Below are positions 1 to 9,038 of a stretch of DNA of 16,227 nucleotides, piece after piece (positions within the stretch are counted from its first letter, which is position 1; the number at the start of each line of letters is the position of its first letter). The notes below the pieces were generated by a model that saw only the letters and a list, made by a program, of their open reading frames with translations, made no database searches and was not told the DNA's origin. The position numbers and the translations under genes are program-made. Source of the stretch: Pseudomonadota bacterium (lineage in GTDB: Bacteria; Pseudomonadota; Gammaproteobacteria; Burkholderiales; Thiobacillaceae); NCBI GenBank assembly GCA_021821425.1, contig JAKACL010000026.1:1-16227 (forward strand), given 5' to 3'.

Positions 1-1
1 C

Positions 2-2242
2 ACGGTCTATGCGGAAGACGATGAAGCGTTCGACATCTGGCACAACGACATCGGCGTGCCGAAGGAACGCATCGTCCGCATCGGCGACAACAAAGGCGCG
101 CGCTACGCATCCGACAACTTCTGGGCAATGGGCGACACCGGCCCCTGCGGCCCCTGCACCGAGATCTTCTACGACCACGGACCCGAGGTGGCGGGCGGAC
201 CGCCCGGCTCGCCCGACGAGGACGGCGACCGCTACATCGAGATCTGGAACAACGTGTTCATGCAGTTCAACCGCGACGAGGCCGGCACCATGCACCCGCT
301 GCCCAAGCCCAGCGTCGATACCGGCATGGGCCTCGAGCGCATCTCCGCCGTGATGCAGCACGTGCATTCCAACTACGACATCGACCTGTTCCAGGCGCTG
401 ATCGCCGCCTCCGCACGCGAGACGACAACGAGCGACCTTGCCAACAACTCGCTCAAGGTCATCGCCGACCACATCCGCGCCTGCGCCTTCCTCATCGTCG
501 ACGGCGTGATTCCCGGCAACGAAGGCCGCGGCTACGTGCTGCGCCGCATCATTCGCCGCGCCATCCGCCATGGCTACAAGCTCGGCGCGCGCGCCGCCTT
601 CTTCCACCGCATCGTGCCCGACCTCGCAGCGGTGATGGGCGAGGCCTATCCGGAACTGGTCCAGGCGCAGGCGCGCGTGATGGACATTTTGCGGCAGGAA
701 GAGGAACGCTTCTTCGAGACCATCGAGCACGGCATGGGCATCCTCGAAGCCGCGCTGAAGGCGCTGCCCACCGGCGCCAGCTTCGACGGCGAACTGGCGT
801 TCAAGCTGCACGACACCTACGGTTTCCCATTGGACCTCACCGCCGACATCTGCCGCGAGGCGAATGTGAACGTCGACACCGCCGCCTTCGACGCCGCCAT
901 GCAGCGACAGAAGGCGCAGGCGCGCGCCGCCGGCAAGTTCAAGCTCGGCGCCGGGCTGGAGTATGCGGGCGAGGCGACCACCTTCCACGGCTACGACACC
1001 CTGACCCGCGACGCCACCGTGCTCGCGCTGTACAAGGACGGCGCCGCCGTCAGCGAACTCAGGGAAGGCGAACTCGGCGTGGTCGTGCTCGACCACACGC
1101 CCTTCTACGCCGAATCCGGCGGCCAGGTCGGCGATCGCGGCGCACTGCAGAGCACCAACGGCGTGTTCGACGTCGAGGACACGCTGAAAATCCAGGCGCA
1201 GGTCTTCGGCCATCACGGCGTGGTAAAGACCGGCACGCTGGCGGTCGGCGACGCCGTGCTTGCACGCGTTGACGAAGACGCGCGTGCCCGAATCATGCGC
1301 AACCACTCGGTCACGCATCTGATGCACAAGGCGCTGCGCGAGGTGCTGGGCGAACACGTGCAGCAGAAGGGTTCTCTGGTCGACAGCGAGAAAACCCGCT
1401 TCGACTTCGTGCAGCCCACGCCAATGACCGCCGCGCAGATTCGCGAGGTGGAGGCGCGCGTCAACGCCGAGATCCTCGCCAACACGGCGACCCAGGCGCG
1501 CGTGATGCCGATCGACGAGGCGCAGAAAACCGGCGCGATGATGCTGTTCGGCGAGAAATACGGCGACGAGGTGCGGGTGCTCGACATCGGCAGTTCGCGC
1601 GAACTGTGCGGCGGCACCCATGTGGCGCGCACCGGCGACATCGGCGCGTTCAAGATCCTGCTGGAAACCGGCGTCGCCGCCGGCATACGCCGGGTCGAGG
1701 CAACCACCGGCACCGGCGTGCTGGCCTATGTCGGCGAAACCGAAAAAAACCTCGGTGCGATCGCGCAACTGGTCAAGGCTACCCCGGCCGAAGCGGCCGA
1801 ACGCGTGTCCCAATTGATGGAACACAGCCGTGCGCTGGAAAAGGAACTCGAGCGCCTGAAGTCCAAACTGGCAGCAAGCCAGGGCGACGATCTGGTGCAG
1901 CAGTCGGTCGACGTCAGCGGTGTGCGCGTGCTGGCGGCGCAACTCCACGGCGTCGACGCCAAAGGGCTGCGCGAAACCGCCGACAAACTGCGCGACAAGT
2001 TGAAATCGTGCGCGCTGGTATTGGGTACGGTGGCCGACGGCAAGGTCAGCCTGATCGCCGCGGTGACGTCCGACTTGACCGGCCGCATCAAGGCCGGCGA
2101 CCTGGTCAACCATGTTGCCACCCAGGTCGGCGGCAAGGGCGGCGGCAAACCGGACATGGCGATGGCCGGCGGCAATGCGCCGGACGCCTTGCCGGCGGCC
2201 CTCGCCTCGGTGCCCGCCTGGGTGCAGGGCAGGCTGTCTTGA
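2..2242 (+). CDS. alaS: Alanyl-tRNA synthetase, 5'-truncated by window edge
   Basis: Cytoplasmic class II aminoacyl-tRNA synthetase that charges tRNA-Ala and clears mischarged Ser/Gly-tRNA-Ala. The frame is open from base 2 and 746 residues are visible; the family is usually about 870-880 residues, so roughly 130 N-terminal residues (including the start) lie outside. Visible in order: catalytic core with [16 protein letters not shown] and the motif-3 sequence [12 protein letters not shown]; a helical tRNA-binding part ([32 protein letters not shown]); the editing domain with its zinc ligands in HSVTH and CGGTH; a coiled-coil linker; and the C-Ala domain ending in the typical [15 protein letters not shown]. 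Nothing looks broken. The next gene starts 85 bp downstream and I see no clear Rho-independent terminator in that gap. Confidence 0.98.
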   Translation, partial: TVYAEDDEAFDIWHNDIGVPKERIVRIGDNKGARYASDNFWAMGDTGPCGPCTEIFYDHGPEVAGGPPGSPDEDGDRYIEIWNNVFMQFNRDEAGTMHPLPKPSVDTGMGLERISAVMQHVHSNYDIDLFQALIAASARETTTSDLANNSLKVIADHIRACAFLIVDGVIPGNEGRGYVLRRIIRRAIRHGYKLGARAAFFHRIVPDLAAVMGEAYPELVQAQARVMDILRQEEERFFETIEHGMGILEAALKALPTGASFDGELAFKLHDTYGFPLDLTADICREANVNVDTAAFDAAMQRQKAQARAAGKFKLGAGLEYAGEATTFHGYDTLTRDATVLALYKDGAAVSELREGELGVVVLDHTPFYAESGGQVGDRGALQSTNGVFDVEDTLKIQAQVFGHHGVVKTGTLAVGDAVLARVDEDARARIMRNHSVTHLMHKALREVLGEHVQQKGSLVDSEKTRFDFVQPTPMTAAQIREVEARVNAEILANTATQARVMPIDEAQKTGAMMLFGEKYGDEVRVLDIGSSRELCGGTHVARTGDIGAFKILLETGVAAGIRRVEATTGTGVLAYVGETEKNLGAIAQLVKATPAEAAERVSQLMEHSRALEKELERLKSKLAASQGDDLVQQSVDVSGVRVLAAQLHGVDAKGLRETADKLRDKLKSCALVLGTVADGKVSLIAAVTSDLTGRIKAGDLVNHVATQVGGKGGGKPDMAMAGGNAPDALPAALASVPAWVQGRLS

Positions 2243-2327
2243 CCTGCTGGACTGGAACAGTTTTTGCTCGATCATCCATGTGAGCGTATGCATGCATCCC
2301 GATCCCTGCAATCGATAGACTGAGACG

Positions 2328-4028
2328 ATGAGTTCACTGGCCGCCAAACTTGCTTCGCACCTTTCCCGACTCGTGCCTTTCGGCACCGGAGGCGACAATC
2401 CCCAGGCCAGTCCGCGGGCGGCGATACGCTGGATCGAGAATCTGCCGGTCGGCGACGCCTTCAAGGCCCAGCAGGCCATCGGTCAGGAACTCAAGCGCTT
2501 CAATGCGGAAAAATCGTCACAGTACACGCGCGATCGCCTGATGATCTTCATGTTGCTCGACGAAAAGGCGAGCGACCTGCAGGACACCCTGGTGCGCCAG
2601 TACCTGCGCAACCCGCGCATGTCGCGCGCGCTGGAAAGCCAGCTCTGGCACGCCGTGTATGGGCACTACTGGGAAGTGGCGCGTGGCTACCACGCCTTTG
2701 TGCTGCATCTCAGCCACGAAGCAGGCAAGACACCACAGGACACCGACATCCAGTTGATCACCCTGCGCGCGATCCGCGCCATGGGCCAGCTGCTGAAGTG
2801 GCGCGCGATCCGCTACCTGCCGGCAAGCGAAAAACTGTGGCTGCGCCTGCACAATCTGTATCGCATCGCCGAAACCGGGCAGTTTCACCGGCTGCCGCAG
2901 CGGGTATACCCCGAGGACGCGGCGACATGCACCTGCGAAACCGCCTATCTGCATATCCTGATGGTCGACCTGGCCAACTCCGGCACGCTCTATCCGCGAC
3001 AGCTCGACCTGCTCGATCGCTGGCTGTGCGGCTGGCACGACTCGCTGCGCCTGGATGCCGCTTTCGCGCCCGACACCCACACCTTCTACATCGATCTGTC
3101 GGCCGACCACGGGCCGCGCCATGTCCGCAAGCCGGACGACGCCAAGCCCTTGCGCTACTGGAGCACGGCCGGCCTGCTGCAGAAGCTGGACAAACTGCAG
3201 GCCGCGTTGCGCGCGGGGCACATCGCGCCTGCGGAACTGGGCCTGACCAGCAGCGCACGCACCAGCGAAAGCCTCGAACTTCTGCACCACCTGCAGCACC
3301 AGTGGGCACCGCTCGCCACACGCGAGCAACGCCGCGCACCGCGCGAGGCAAGCAAGCGCCTGGTCGACGTCGCACACGGCATCAACGCCATCGTCAACCA
3401 GCTCAAGGCGAGCGACAGCGGGGCCGTATCGCCCTACGGCATGGGACTCAGCTACAGCGAAGTCGACGACGTACAGGTGTATGGCTTCATCACCGACCGC
3501 ACCCGCGAACGCGTCTCGCACCTGCATGTTCCGACCGTCGCGGTCTCGCCCGACGTCGAACGCTGGGTCATGCACGACGAAAGCGAATGCGGCTACGGCG
3601 CCATTGTGGAATCGCGCGACCGGGACTGGCTGCGCGTCGGCGCCCTGATCGGCATCAAGCCGCACGACGCCCGGACCTGGGCAATCGGCATCGTGCGCCG
3701 CATTTCGCGCATCAACGACGATACCAGTGCGATCGGCGTCGAAACCCTGCGTGAGTTGCCCGCCCTGGTCACGCTCTACGAAATCTCGCCGTCGGGTTAT
3801 CTGGTGGACGGTTTCGACAGCACCGGCGGGGGACTGCCGCACGCGAGCCTGTTGCTGGCCAGCAACGACGGCACCCCCGACAGCCTCATCCTCGACCCCG
3901 TGCATTTCATGCCGGGCAAAATCGTCGAACTGCGCGGCATGGGTCAGCCCCGGCTCATCACGCTGGGCAGTCCGATCGAGCACAGCGAGGGCTGGATGCG
4001 CGTCACGGTGGTTCCCCAGCCCGGCTGA
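2328..4028 (+). CDS. Hypothetical protein with a C-terminal PilZ-like region
   Basis: 566 residues, no signal peptide or membrane segment, so probably cytoplasmic. Function not established. The N-terminal two thirds is mostly helical and not recognised. The C-terminal third has features of a divergent PilZ domain, the c-di-GMP receptor fold: an arginine cluster RRAPR (residues 335-339) resembling the RxxxR motif, and DESECG (417-422) resembling the D/NxSxxG motif, followed by an alternating strand pattern (WLRVGALIGI, WAIGIVRRI, IGVETL) like a PilZ beta barrel. The gap between the two motifs (about 80 residues) is longer than in a compact PilZ domain, so the match is uncertain. ATG at 2328 is the first good start after alaS; the ribosome site is weak (TGAGA). 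It precedes a response regulator and an MSHA pilus operon, a context in which c-di-GMP input would make sense, but that link is inference. Confidence 0.9.
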   Translation: MSSLAAKLASHLSRLVPFGTGGDNPQASPRAAIRWIENLPVGDAFKAQQAIGQELKRFNAEKSSQYTRDRLMIFMLLDEKASDLQDTLVRQYLRNPRMSRALESQLWHAVYGHYWEVARGYHAFVLHLSHEAGKTPQDTDIQLITLRAIRAMGQLLKWRAIRYLPASEKLWLRLHNLYRIAETGQFHRLPQRVYPEDAATCTCETAYLHILMVDLANSGTLYPRQLDLLDRWLCGWHDSLRLDAAFAPDTHTFYIDLSADHGPRHVRKPDDAKPLRYWSTAGLLQKLDKLQAALRAGHIAPAELGLTSSARTSESLELLHHLQHQWAPLATREQRRAPREASKRLVDVAHGINAIVNQLKASDSGAVSPYGMGLSYSEVDDVQVYGFITDRTRERVSHLHVPTVAVSPDVERWVMHDESECGYGAIVESRDRDWLRVGALIGIKPHDARTWAIGIVRRISRINDDTSAIGVETLRELPALVTLYEISPSGYLVDGFDSTGGGLPHASLLLASNDGTPDSLILDPVHFMPGKIVELRGMGQPRLITLGSPIEHSEGWMRVTVVPQPG

Positions 4029-4051
4029 CGCCGCCGGCGCCACGGGCTGGT

Positions 4052-4079
4052 TTAACTTTCAGCGTTCCTCTGGCACAAT
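4052..4079 (+). promoter_or_regulatory. Candidate sigma70 promoter before the response regulator
   Basis: TTAACT (4052-4057) as a -35 box, a 16-bp spacer and CACAAT (4074-4079) as a -10 box, preceded by TGG as a partial extended -10. This is the most AT-rich spot of the 135-bp gap between the PilZ-like gene and the regulator. Transcription would begin near 4085, giving a leader of about 80 nt. It would be the only visible promoter ahead of the regulator-plus-pilus unit. The match is moderate (4 of 6 in each box). Confidence 0.45.
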
Positions 4080-4154
4080 CGTCGAAAATCCGACACGCGC
4101 ACAACAATCCCCTCCTCCCGAGAGCAGACGCGGTCGCGACACCATATTGGACCT

Positions 4155-4160
4155 GGAGGA
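4155..4160 (+). promoter_or_regulatory. Shine-Dalgarno GGAGGA fixing a GTG start at 4164
   Basis: A near-perfect GGAGGA lies only 3 nt before GTG 4164, which begins MSQTNKPSLLIVDDDP. An ATG at 4162 overlaps but is in another frame. No other in-frame start precedes the receiver-domain aspartates, so GTG is the start despite the short spacing. The complementary hexamer TCCTCC occurs upstream at 4113-4118 in the predicted leader. Confidence 0.7.
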
Positions 4161-4163
4161 TAT

Positions 4164-5593
<1,430 letters not shown>

Positions 5594-5594
<1 letters not shown>

Positions 5595-5623
5595 GGCGTG
5601 TTAACACCAATTTCACGCCTGCG
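5594..5623 (+). repeat. Left terminal inverted repeat of the MITE
   Basis: 30 bp starting GGGCGTGTTAACACC and ending in ACGCCTGCG. It contains the 10-bp palindrome GTGTTAACAC. It differs from the right copy only at base 22 (A here, G there). Its first G completes the TAG stop of the upstream regulator. Confidence 0.92.
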
Positions 5624-5723
5624 ACGGGTTCGATTCGGGATGCAGTCCGCGAAACGGGCCGCGCCGCAGTGCAATCACTGCAAGCGGCGCGTGACAAAGG
5701 AATGCGCCCGAATCGAACCCGTC
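5623..5723. repeat. Internal stem-loop A of the MITE
   Basis: GACGGGTTCGATTCGGG (5623-5639) is the exact reverse complement of 5707-5723, a 17-bp stem. Its loop holds a second hairpin: GCAGTG (5666-5671) with CACTGC (5676-5681) around CAAT, extended outward by GCGCC (5661-5665) with GGCGC (5686-5690). The left arm abuts the left terminal repeat. Confidence 0.9.
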
Positions 5724-5730
5724 CCTCCGG

Positions 5731-5829
5731 GTTGCAGCGAGAAAGCGCGTCTGCTGTGTTGCGGCGCTTGGCAAGGGATGGCCCTTGCCTTCTCACCGCG
5801 CCTTGCATCCATCGCTTTCTCGCTGCAAC
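5731..5829. repeat. Internal stem-loop B of the MITE
   Basis: GTTGCAGCGAGAAAGCG (5731-5747) is the exact reverse complement of 5813-5829. Inside is a perfect 8-bp hairpin, GGCAAGGG (5770-5777) with CCCTTGCC (5782-5789) and a 4-nt loop. The right arm abuts the right terminal repeat. No T-run follows the hairpin, so it is not a standard terminator. Confidence 0.9.
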
Positions 5830-5858
5830 GCAGGCGCGAAATTGGTGTTAACACGCCC
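5829..5858 (-). repeat. Right terminal inverted repeat of the MITE
   Basis: Inverse partner of 5594-5623 with one mismatch in 30. It ends in ACACGCCC and is followed by the second TA copy (5859-5860), 7 bp before the GTG of mshM. No Shine-Dalgarno sequence is visible between the repeat and that GTG. Confidence 0.92.
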
Positions 5859-5867
5859 TAAGCTTCC

Positions 5868-7172
5868 GTGTACCTCGAATTTTTCGGTCTGAAAGAAGCC
5901 CCCTTCCGCATCACGCCGAACACCGAGTACTGGCATGCGGGCGGCCAGCGCGGCGAAATCCTCGCAGCGCTGCAATACGCGATCGGACAGGGCGAGGGCA
6001 TCATCAAGGTGGTGGGGGAAGTCGGCAGCGGCAAGACCATGCTGTGCCGCAAGCTGGCGGCGCAACTGCCCGACACGATCGACAGCGTCTATCTCGGCAA
6101 TCCGACGCTCGACCCCGACGACATGCTGGCGGCGATCCTGGCCGATCTCGGGGAGGCGCCCGCCGACGGCCGGCAGGCCCGGCTGGCGCAGCTCAACGCC
6201 TGCCTGCTGGCACGTCACCAGGCGGGACGCCGGGTGGTGGTGTTCGTCGAGGAGGCGCAGGGCATTGCGCTCGACCATCTCGAGTTCCTGCGCCTGCTGA
6301 CCAATCTGGAAACCGCCACCGACAAGCTGCTGCAGATCGTGCTGTTCGGCCAGCCCGAGCTCGATGCGCATCTGGCCGAACCGCGCATCCGCCAGTTGAA
6401 GGACCGCATCACGCTGAGCCTCAACCTGTCGCCGCTGACCGAAGCCGAAATCGCCGATTATCTGCGCGCGCGGCTGGCGGTGGCCGGCTATCGCGGACCC
6501 GACCTGTTTCCGCCGCCGCTGATCGCGCGCATGGCGCAGCTTTCGGGCGGCCTGTCGCGCCGCATCAACGTGCTGGCCGACAAAACCCTGCTGGCAGCCT
6601 ACGCCGGACAAACCCACAGCCTCGCCCCGGCGCACCTGGAAGCCGCCGCCGGCGATGCCGAAATGCCCCTGGCACGCATGCACGCGCCGGCACGGCGGCG
6701 CCTGTGGATGGCGGCCGGGGGAATCGCGGCGGCCGCCGCGCTGGGCCTGCTGGCATGGCTCGCCTGGGCTACGCTGTCGCCCGGCATGCCGCAGCCCGTC
6801 GCCCCGGCCGCCGCAGTGTCACCGGCAGCGCCGGCGCCCGTCGCCGAACCGACGCTGGCCGAGCGGGCGCTGCAAACCCGGCGCTGGCTGGCCAGCGCAG
6901 CGCCGGGTACCCATGTCATCCAGCTGGCTTCGACTAAAGATGCCGCCCGCGCAGCCGTATTATTGAAAAGTCTCGATGCCGCCACCCCGCAGCCTGTCCG
7001 GGTGCTGCACGGTCTGAGCCAGGGCAATCCCGCCTGGATGATCCTGGCCGGCGAGTTTCCCGATCGCGAGGCGGCGCTGGCGGTTCTGCGCACGCTCCCG
7101 CCCTCGCCCGTCGGCGACCCGTTTCTGCGCACGGTCGGCAAAATGCGCACTGTAGTCTTGCCAACAGGATAA
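5868..7172 (+). CDS. mshM: MSHA biogenesis ATPase MshM with C-terminal SPOR domain
   Basis: 434 residues. The N-terminal half is an ExeA/MshM-type AAA ATPase: the diagnostic start MYLEFFGLKEAPFRITPNT, Walker A GEVGSGKT (50-57) and a Walker B-like VVVFVEEAQ (123-131), where Glu stands in the usual Asp position of DEA(Q/H). This class is thought to help place or open the secretin through the cell wall. After about residue 278 come a transmembrane helix (about 279-302), an Ala/Pro-rich linker, and a C-terminal SPOR-like region (about 347-430, starting HVIQLAS, with WMILAGEF) that in other proteins binds denuded septal peptidoglycan. The protein should thus cross the inner membrane with its ATPase in the cytoplasm, a DamX/GspA-like layout. 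GTG 5868 is chosen because it gives the canonical family start. There is no visible ribosome site, probably because the MITE sits 9 bp upstream. mshL follows after 10 bp. Confidence 0.9.
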   Translation: MYLEFFGLKEAPFRITPNTEYWHAGGQRGEILAALQYAIGQGEGIIKVVGEVGSGKTMLCRKLAAQLPDTIDSVYLGNPTLDPDDMLAAILADLGEAPADGRQARLAQLNACLLARHQAGRRVVVFVEEAQGIALDHLEFLRLLTNLETATDKLLQIVLFGQPELDAHLAEPRIRQLKDRITLSLNLSPLTEAEIADYLRARLAVAGYRGPDLFPPPLIARMAQLSGGLSRRINVLADKTLLAAYAGQTHSLAPAHLEAAAGDAEMPLARMHAPARRRLWMAAGGIAAAAALGLLAWLAWATLSPGMPQPVAPAAAVSPAAPAPVAEPTLAERALQTRRWLASAAPGTHVIQLASTKDAARAAVLLKSLDAATPQPVRVLHGLSQGNPAWMILAGEFPDREAALAVLRTLPPSPVGDPFLRTVGKMRTVVLPTG

Positions 7173-7182
7173 GGGCTCGTTG

Positions 7183-8949
7183 ATGAATGCTGTGTTGAAA
7201 CGCTCCGGATGGACAGGACTGCCGCTGGCCGGCCTGCTGCTGATCGGGGGCTGCGTGCCGCCGAAGGCTTTCGACACGTCGGCCGGCCACATCAGCCAGC
7301 CCAGCCAGCCCGCCGAACTGGCACCGCCGCCCGCCCCGGTGCGCGCCGCCCCCGCCCTGCCGCCGCCGCGGCCGAGCGTGCCGGTGCCGACCTACACCGT
7401 GGTGGTCAACGACGTGCCGGTCAAGGACCTGCTGTTTTCGATCGCGCGCGACACCCAGTACAACATCGACCTGCATCCGGGCATTGCCGGCAACGTCTCG
7501 CTCAACGCCGTGCAGGAACCCTTGCCCGCGATCCTCGAGCGCATCGCGCGGCAGGCCAACCTGCGCTACGAAATGAACGGCCGCACCGTGTCGATCATGC
7601 CCGACACGCCCTACGTCAAGACCTATGCCGTCAACTACGTCAACGTGGCGCGCAACACCACCTCCAGCGTCGGCGTGGCCGCCCAGATCGCCAGCACCGG
7701 CGGGGGGGGCATCGGCACCGGCACCGGGGGGACCGGCGGTTCCGGCAGTTCGGCCAGCGGAAACTCCTCCACCACCACGGTGTCCAGCGAATCGAAAAAC
7801 GACCTGTGGACGGTGCTCGCCGACAACATCCGCACCCTACTCGCCGGCACCCGCGCGGTCACCCAGAACACCGAGGAACGCGCCGCCCGGCTGGATGCCG
7901 AAAAACGCGCGCGGGCCGAGCGCGTGTCGCAGGCCGAGGCCGTCAGCAAGGCCGGCGCCGGGGCCGCCAGCCTGTTTACCGCGGCGTTTGCCGACCAGCC
8001 TGCAGGCGACGGCAAGAACGACGTCGCGGCCAATCCGGTGGCGGGTACCGTCAGCGTGCTGGGCACCGCCAGGCAGCACGAACTGGTGCAGCAGTATCTC
8101 GACCGCGTGATGCAGTCCGCGCAGCGCCAGGTGCTGATCGAGGCCACCATCGTCGAAGTCAGCCTGAAGGACCAATACCGCGCCGGTATCGACTGGTCGA
8201 AAGCGCTGCAAGGTGCGACGGGCTGGTCCATCAACACCCTCGGCGGCGGCACCAATGCGCTGGCCGCCACGCTGACGCCTTTCATCCAGGCCACCTATAC
8301 CAAGTCGGGCAGCAACGGCTTCACCGCCGCGATCGACCTGCTGGAGTCCTTCGGCAATACCAAGGTGCTGTCGAGCCCCAAGCTGATGGCGCTGAACAAC
8401 CAGACCGCGCTGCTCAAGGTGGTCGACAACCTGGTCTACTTCAACGTCAAGGCCGACACCACGACCACCGCGAATGTCGGCACGACCACCACCTTCACCA
8501 CCACGCCGCAAACCGTGCCGGTCGGCATCGTGATGACGATGACGCCGCAGATCAACGAGAACGGCATGGTCTCGCTGACCGTGCGCCCGACGATTTCGCG
8601 CAACGTCGGCTTCGTCCGCGATCCCAACCCCAGCATTCCCGTCGGCATTCCCAATCAGGTGCCGATCATCCAGGTGCGCGAAATGGAATCGCTGCTGCAA
8701 ATCCGCAGCGGCCAGACCGTGATCCTCGGCGGCCTGATCCAGGACGACCGCAACAACGCGCGCGACGGCCTGCCGGGCCTGTCGCGTCCGGAGGGCATCG
8801 GCGCCGTATTCGGCCAGCACGAGCGCATCAACAGCCAGACCGAACTGGTGATTTTCCTGCGCCCTATCGTCGTCTCCAACCCCACGCTGGAAAGCGAGGA
8901 GCTGCGCCAGTTTCAGCGCCTGCTGCCCAGCGCGCGGAGCGCGCAATGA
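7183..8949 (+). CDS. mshL: MSHA pilus secretin MshL (outer-membrane lipoprotein)
   Basis: 588 residues. A short basic N-terminus and hydrophobic stretch end in lipobox LIGGC, with acylated Cys at residue 24, so it is an outer-membrane lipoprotein secretin: the channel through which the pilus leaves the cell. In order: Pro/Ala-rich linker; STN-like domain (VPVKDLLFSIARDTQ); a secretin N-domain broken by a Gly/Ser/Thr-rich low-complexity loop (around residues 172-205); N-domain strand VLGTARQHELVQQYLD; then the secretin pore with VLIEATIVEVSL, VLSSPKLMALNNQ, VGIVMTMTPQI, the signature GQTVILGGLIQDD, and a final ELVIFLRPIVV. ATG 7183 is preferred over an adjacent TTG at 7180 because AAGGG (7171-7175) is 7 nt away. 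The loop contains an 8-G run (7702-7709). It follows mshM by 10 bp; an 89-bp disturbed junction separates it from mshN. Confidence 0.95.
   Translation: MNAVLKRSGWTGLPLAGLLLIGGCVPPKAFDTSAGHISQPSQPAELAPPPAPVRAAPALPPPRPSVPVPTYTVVVNDVPVKDLLFSIARDTQYNIDLHPGIAGNVSLNAVQEPLPAILERIARQANLRYEMNGRTVSIMPDTPYVKTYAVNYVNVARNTTSSVGVAAQIASTGGGGIGTGTGGTGGSGSSASGNSSTTTVSSESKNDLWTVLADNIRTLLAGTRAVTQNTEERAARLDAEKRARAERVSQAEAVSKAGAGAASLFTAAFADQPAGDGKNDVAANPVAGTVSVLGTARQHELVQQYLDRVMQSAQRQVLIEATIVEVSLKDQYRAGIDWSKALQGATGWSINTLGGGTNALAATLTPFIQATYTKSGSNGFTAAIDLLESFGNTKVLSSPKLMALNNQTALLKVVDNLVYFNVKADTTTTANVGTTTTFTTTPQTVPVGIVMTMTPQINENGMVSLTVRPTISRNVGFVRDPNPSIPVGIPNQVPIIQVREMESLLQIRSGQTVILGGLIQDDRNNARDGLPGLSRPEGIGAVFGQHERINSQTELVIFLRPIVVSNPTLESEELRQFQRLLPSARSAQ
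7702..7709 (+). repeat. G8 homopolymer tract in mshL
   Basis: Eight consecutive G within Gly codons of the low-complexity loop, followed 16 bp on by a G6 run (7726-7731). Slipped-strand loss or gain of one base would shift the frame of the secretin about one third of the way in. Confidence 0.9.
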
Positions 8950-9029
8950 AGACGGCCTGCCCCGCGCAGCGTACCGTGAAGCCAGCCCGGCACACAGCGC
9001 ACGCGCGGGTGAAAGCCCGCGCGCGGAGC
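8931..9029 (+). repeat. Direct repeat CGCGCGGAGC flanking an 89-bp insertion
   Basis: CGCGCGGAGC occurs at 8931-8940 and again at 9020-9029, an offset of 89 bp. The overlapping start codons behind each copy (ATGA at 8946, GTGA at 9035) show the same 89-bp offset. Each repeat supplies the GGAG ribosome site for its start. A perfect 8-bp GC hairpin lies between them: CGCGCGGG (9002-9009), 6-nt loop, CCCGCGCG (9016-9023), with no T-tract. Confidence 0.75.
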
Positions 9030-9038
9030 TCGCCGTGA
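8946..9038 (+). CDS. Possible 30-codon reading frame bridging mshL and mshN
   Basis: ATG 8946 overlaps the mshL stop as ATGA and has GGAG (8936-8939) 6 nt upstream; the frame runs 30 codons and ends in a TGA that overlaps the mshN start as GTGA. The peptide would be short and very basic (MKTACPAQRTVKPARHT..., many Arg/Lys/Ala), with no recognised domain. Overlaps at both ends make it a candidate coupling leader that carries ribosomes from mshL to mshN. Equally it may be a by-product of an 89-bp duplication or insertion. No evidence that the peptide itself has a function. Confidence 0.3.
   Translation: MKTACPAQRTVKPARHTAHARVKARARSSP

Noticed and set aside
2264..2292. TTGCTC with 17 bp to TATGCA as a promoter for the 2328 gene
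   Set aside because: The -10 matches only 3 of 6 and lacks the final T; too weak to annotate. The nearby palindrome ATGCATGCAT (2288-2297) is noted without a role.
4071..4090. TGGCAC as the -24 part of a sigma54 promoter
   Set aside because: There is no GC at the required 10-bp spacing after GG; the bases fit better as a sigma70 extended -10.
5623..5640. GGGTTCGATTCGGG resembling a tRNA T-loop
   Set aside because: The flanking bases do not form the 5-bp T stem, no acceptor or anticodon arms are present, and the sequence is explained as an arm of the MITE stem-loop.
5598..5861. Short open frames on both strands inside the MITE
   Set aside because: They read through the inverted repeats, have no ribosome site and no recognisable domain.
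7180..7182. TTG as start of mshL
   Set aside because: The adjacent ATG at 7183 is a better start and has the better ribosome-site spacing.
9002..9023. GC hairpin before mshN as a Rho-independent terminator
   Set aside because: No T-tract follows and mshN starts 11 bp later with its own ribosome site.
7209..9038. 609-codon + strand frame overlapping mshL
   Set aside because: The translation is Arg/Pro-rich with no domain, while the overlapping frame is an intact secretin. Only its last 30 codons (8946-9038) have a ribosome site and are discussed separately.
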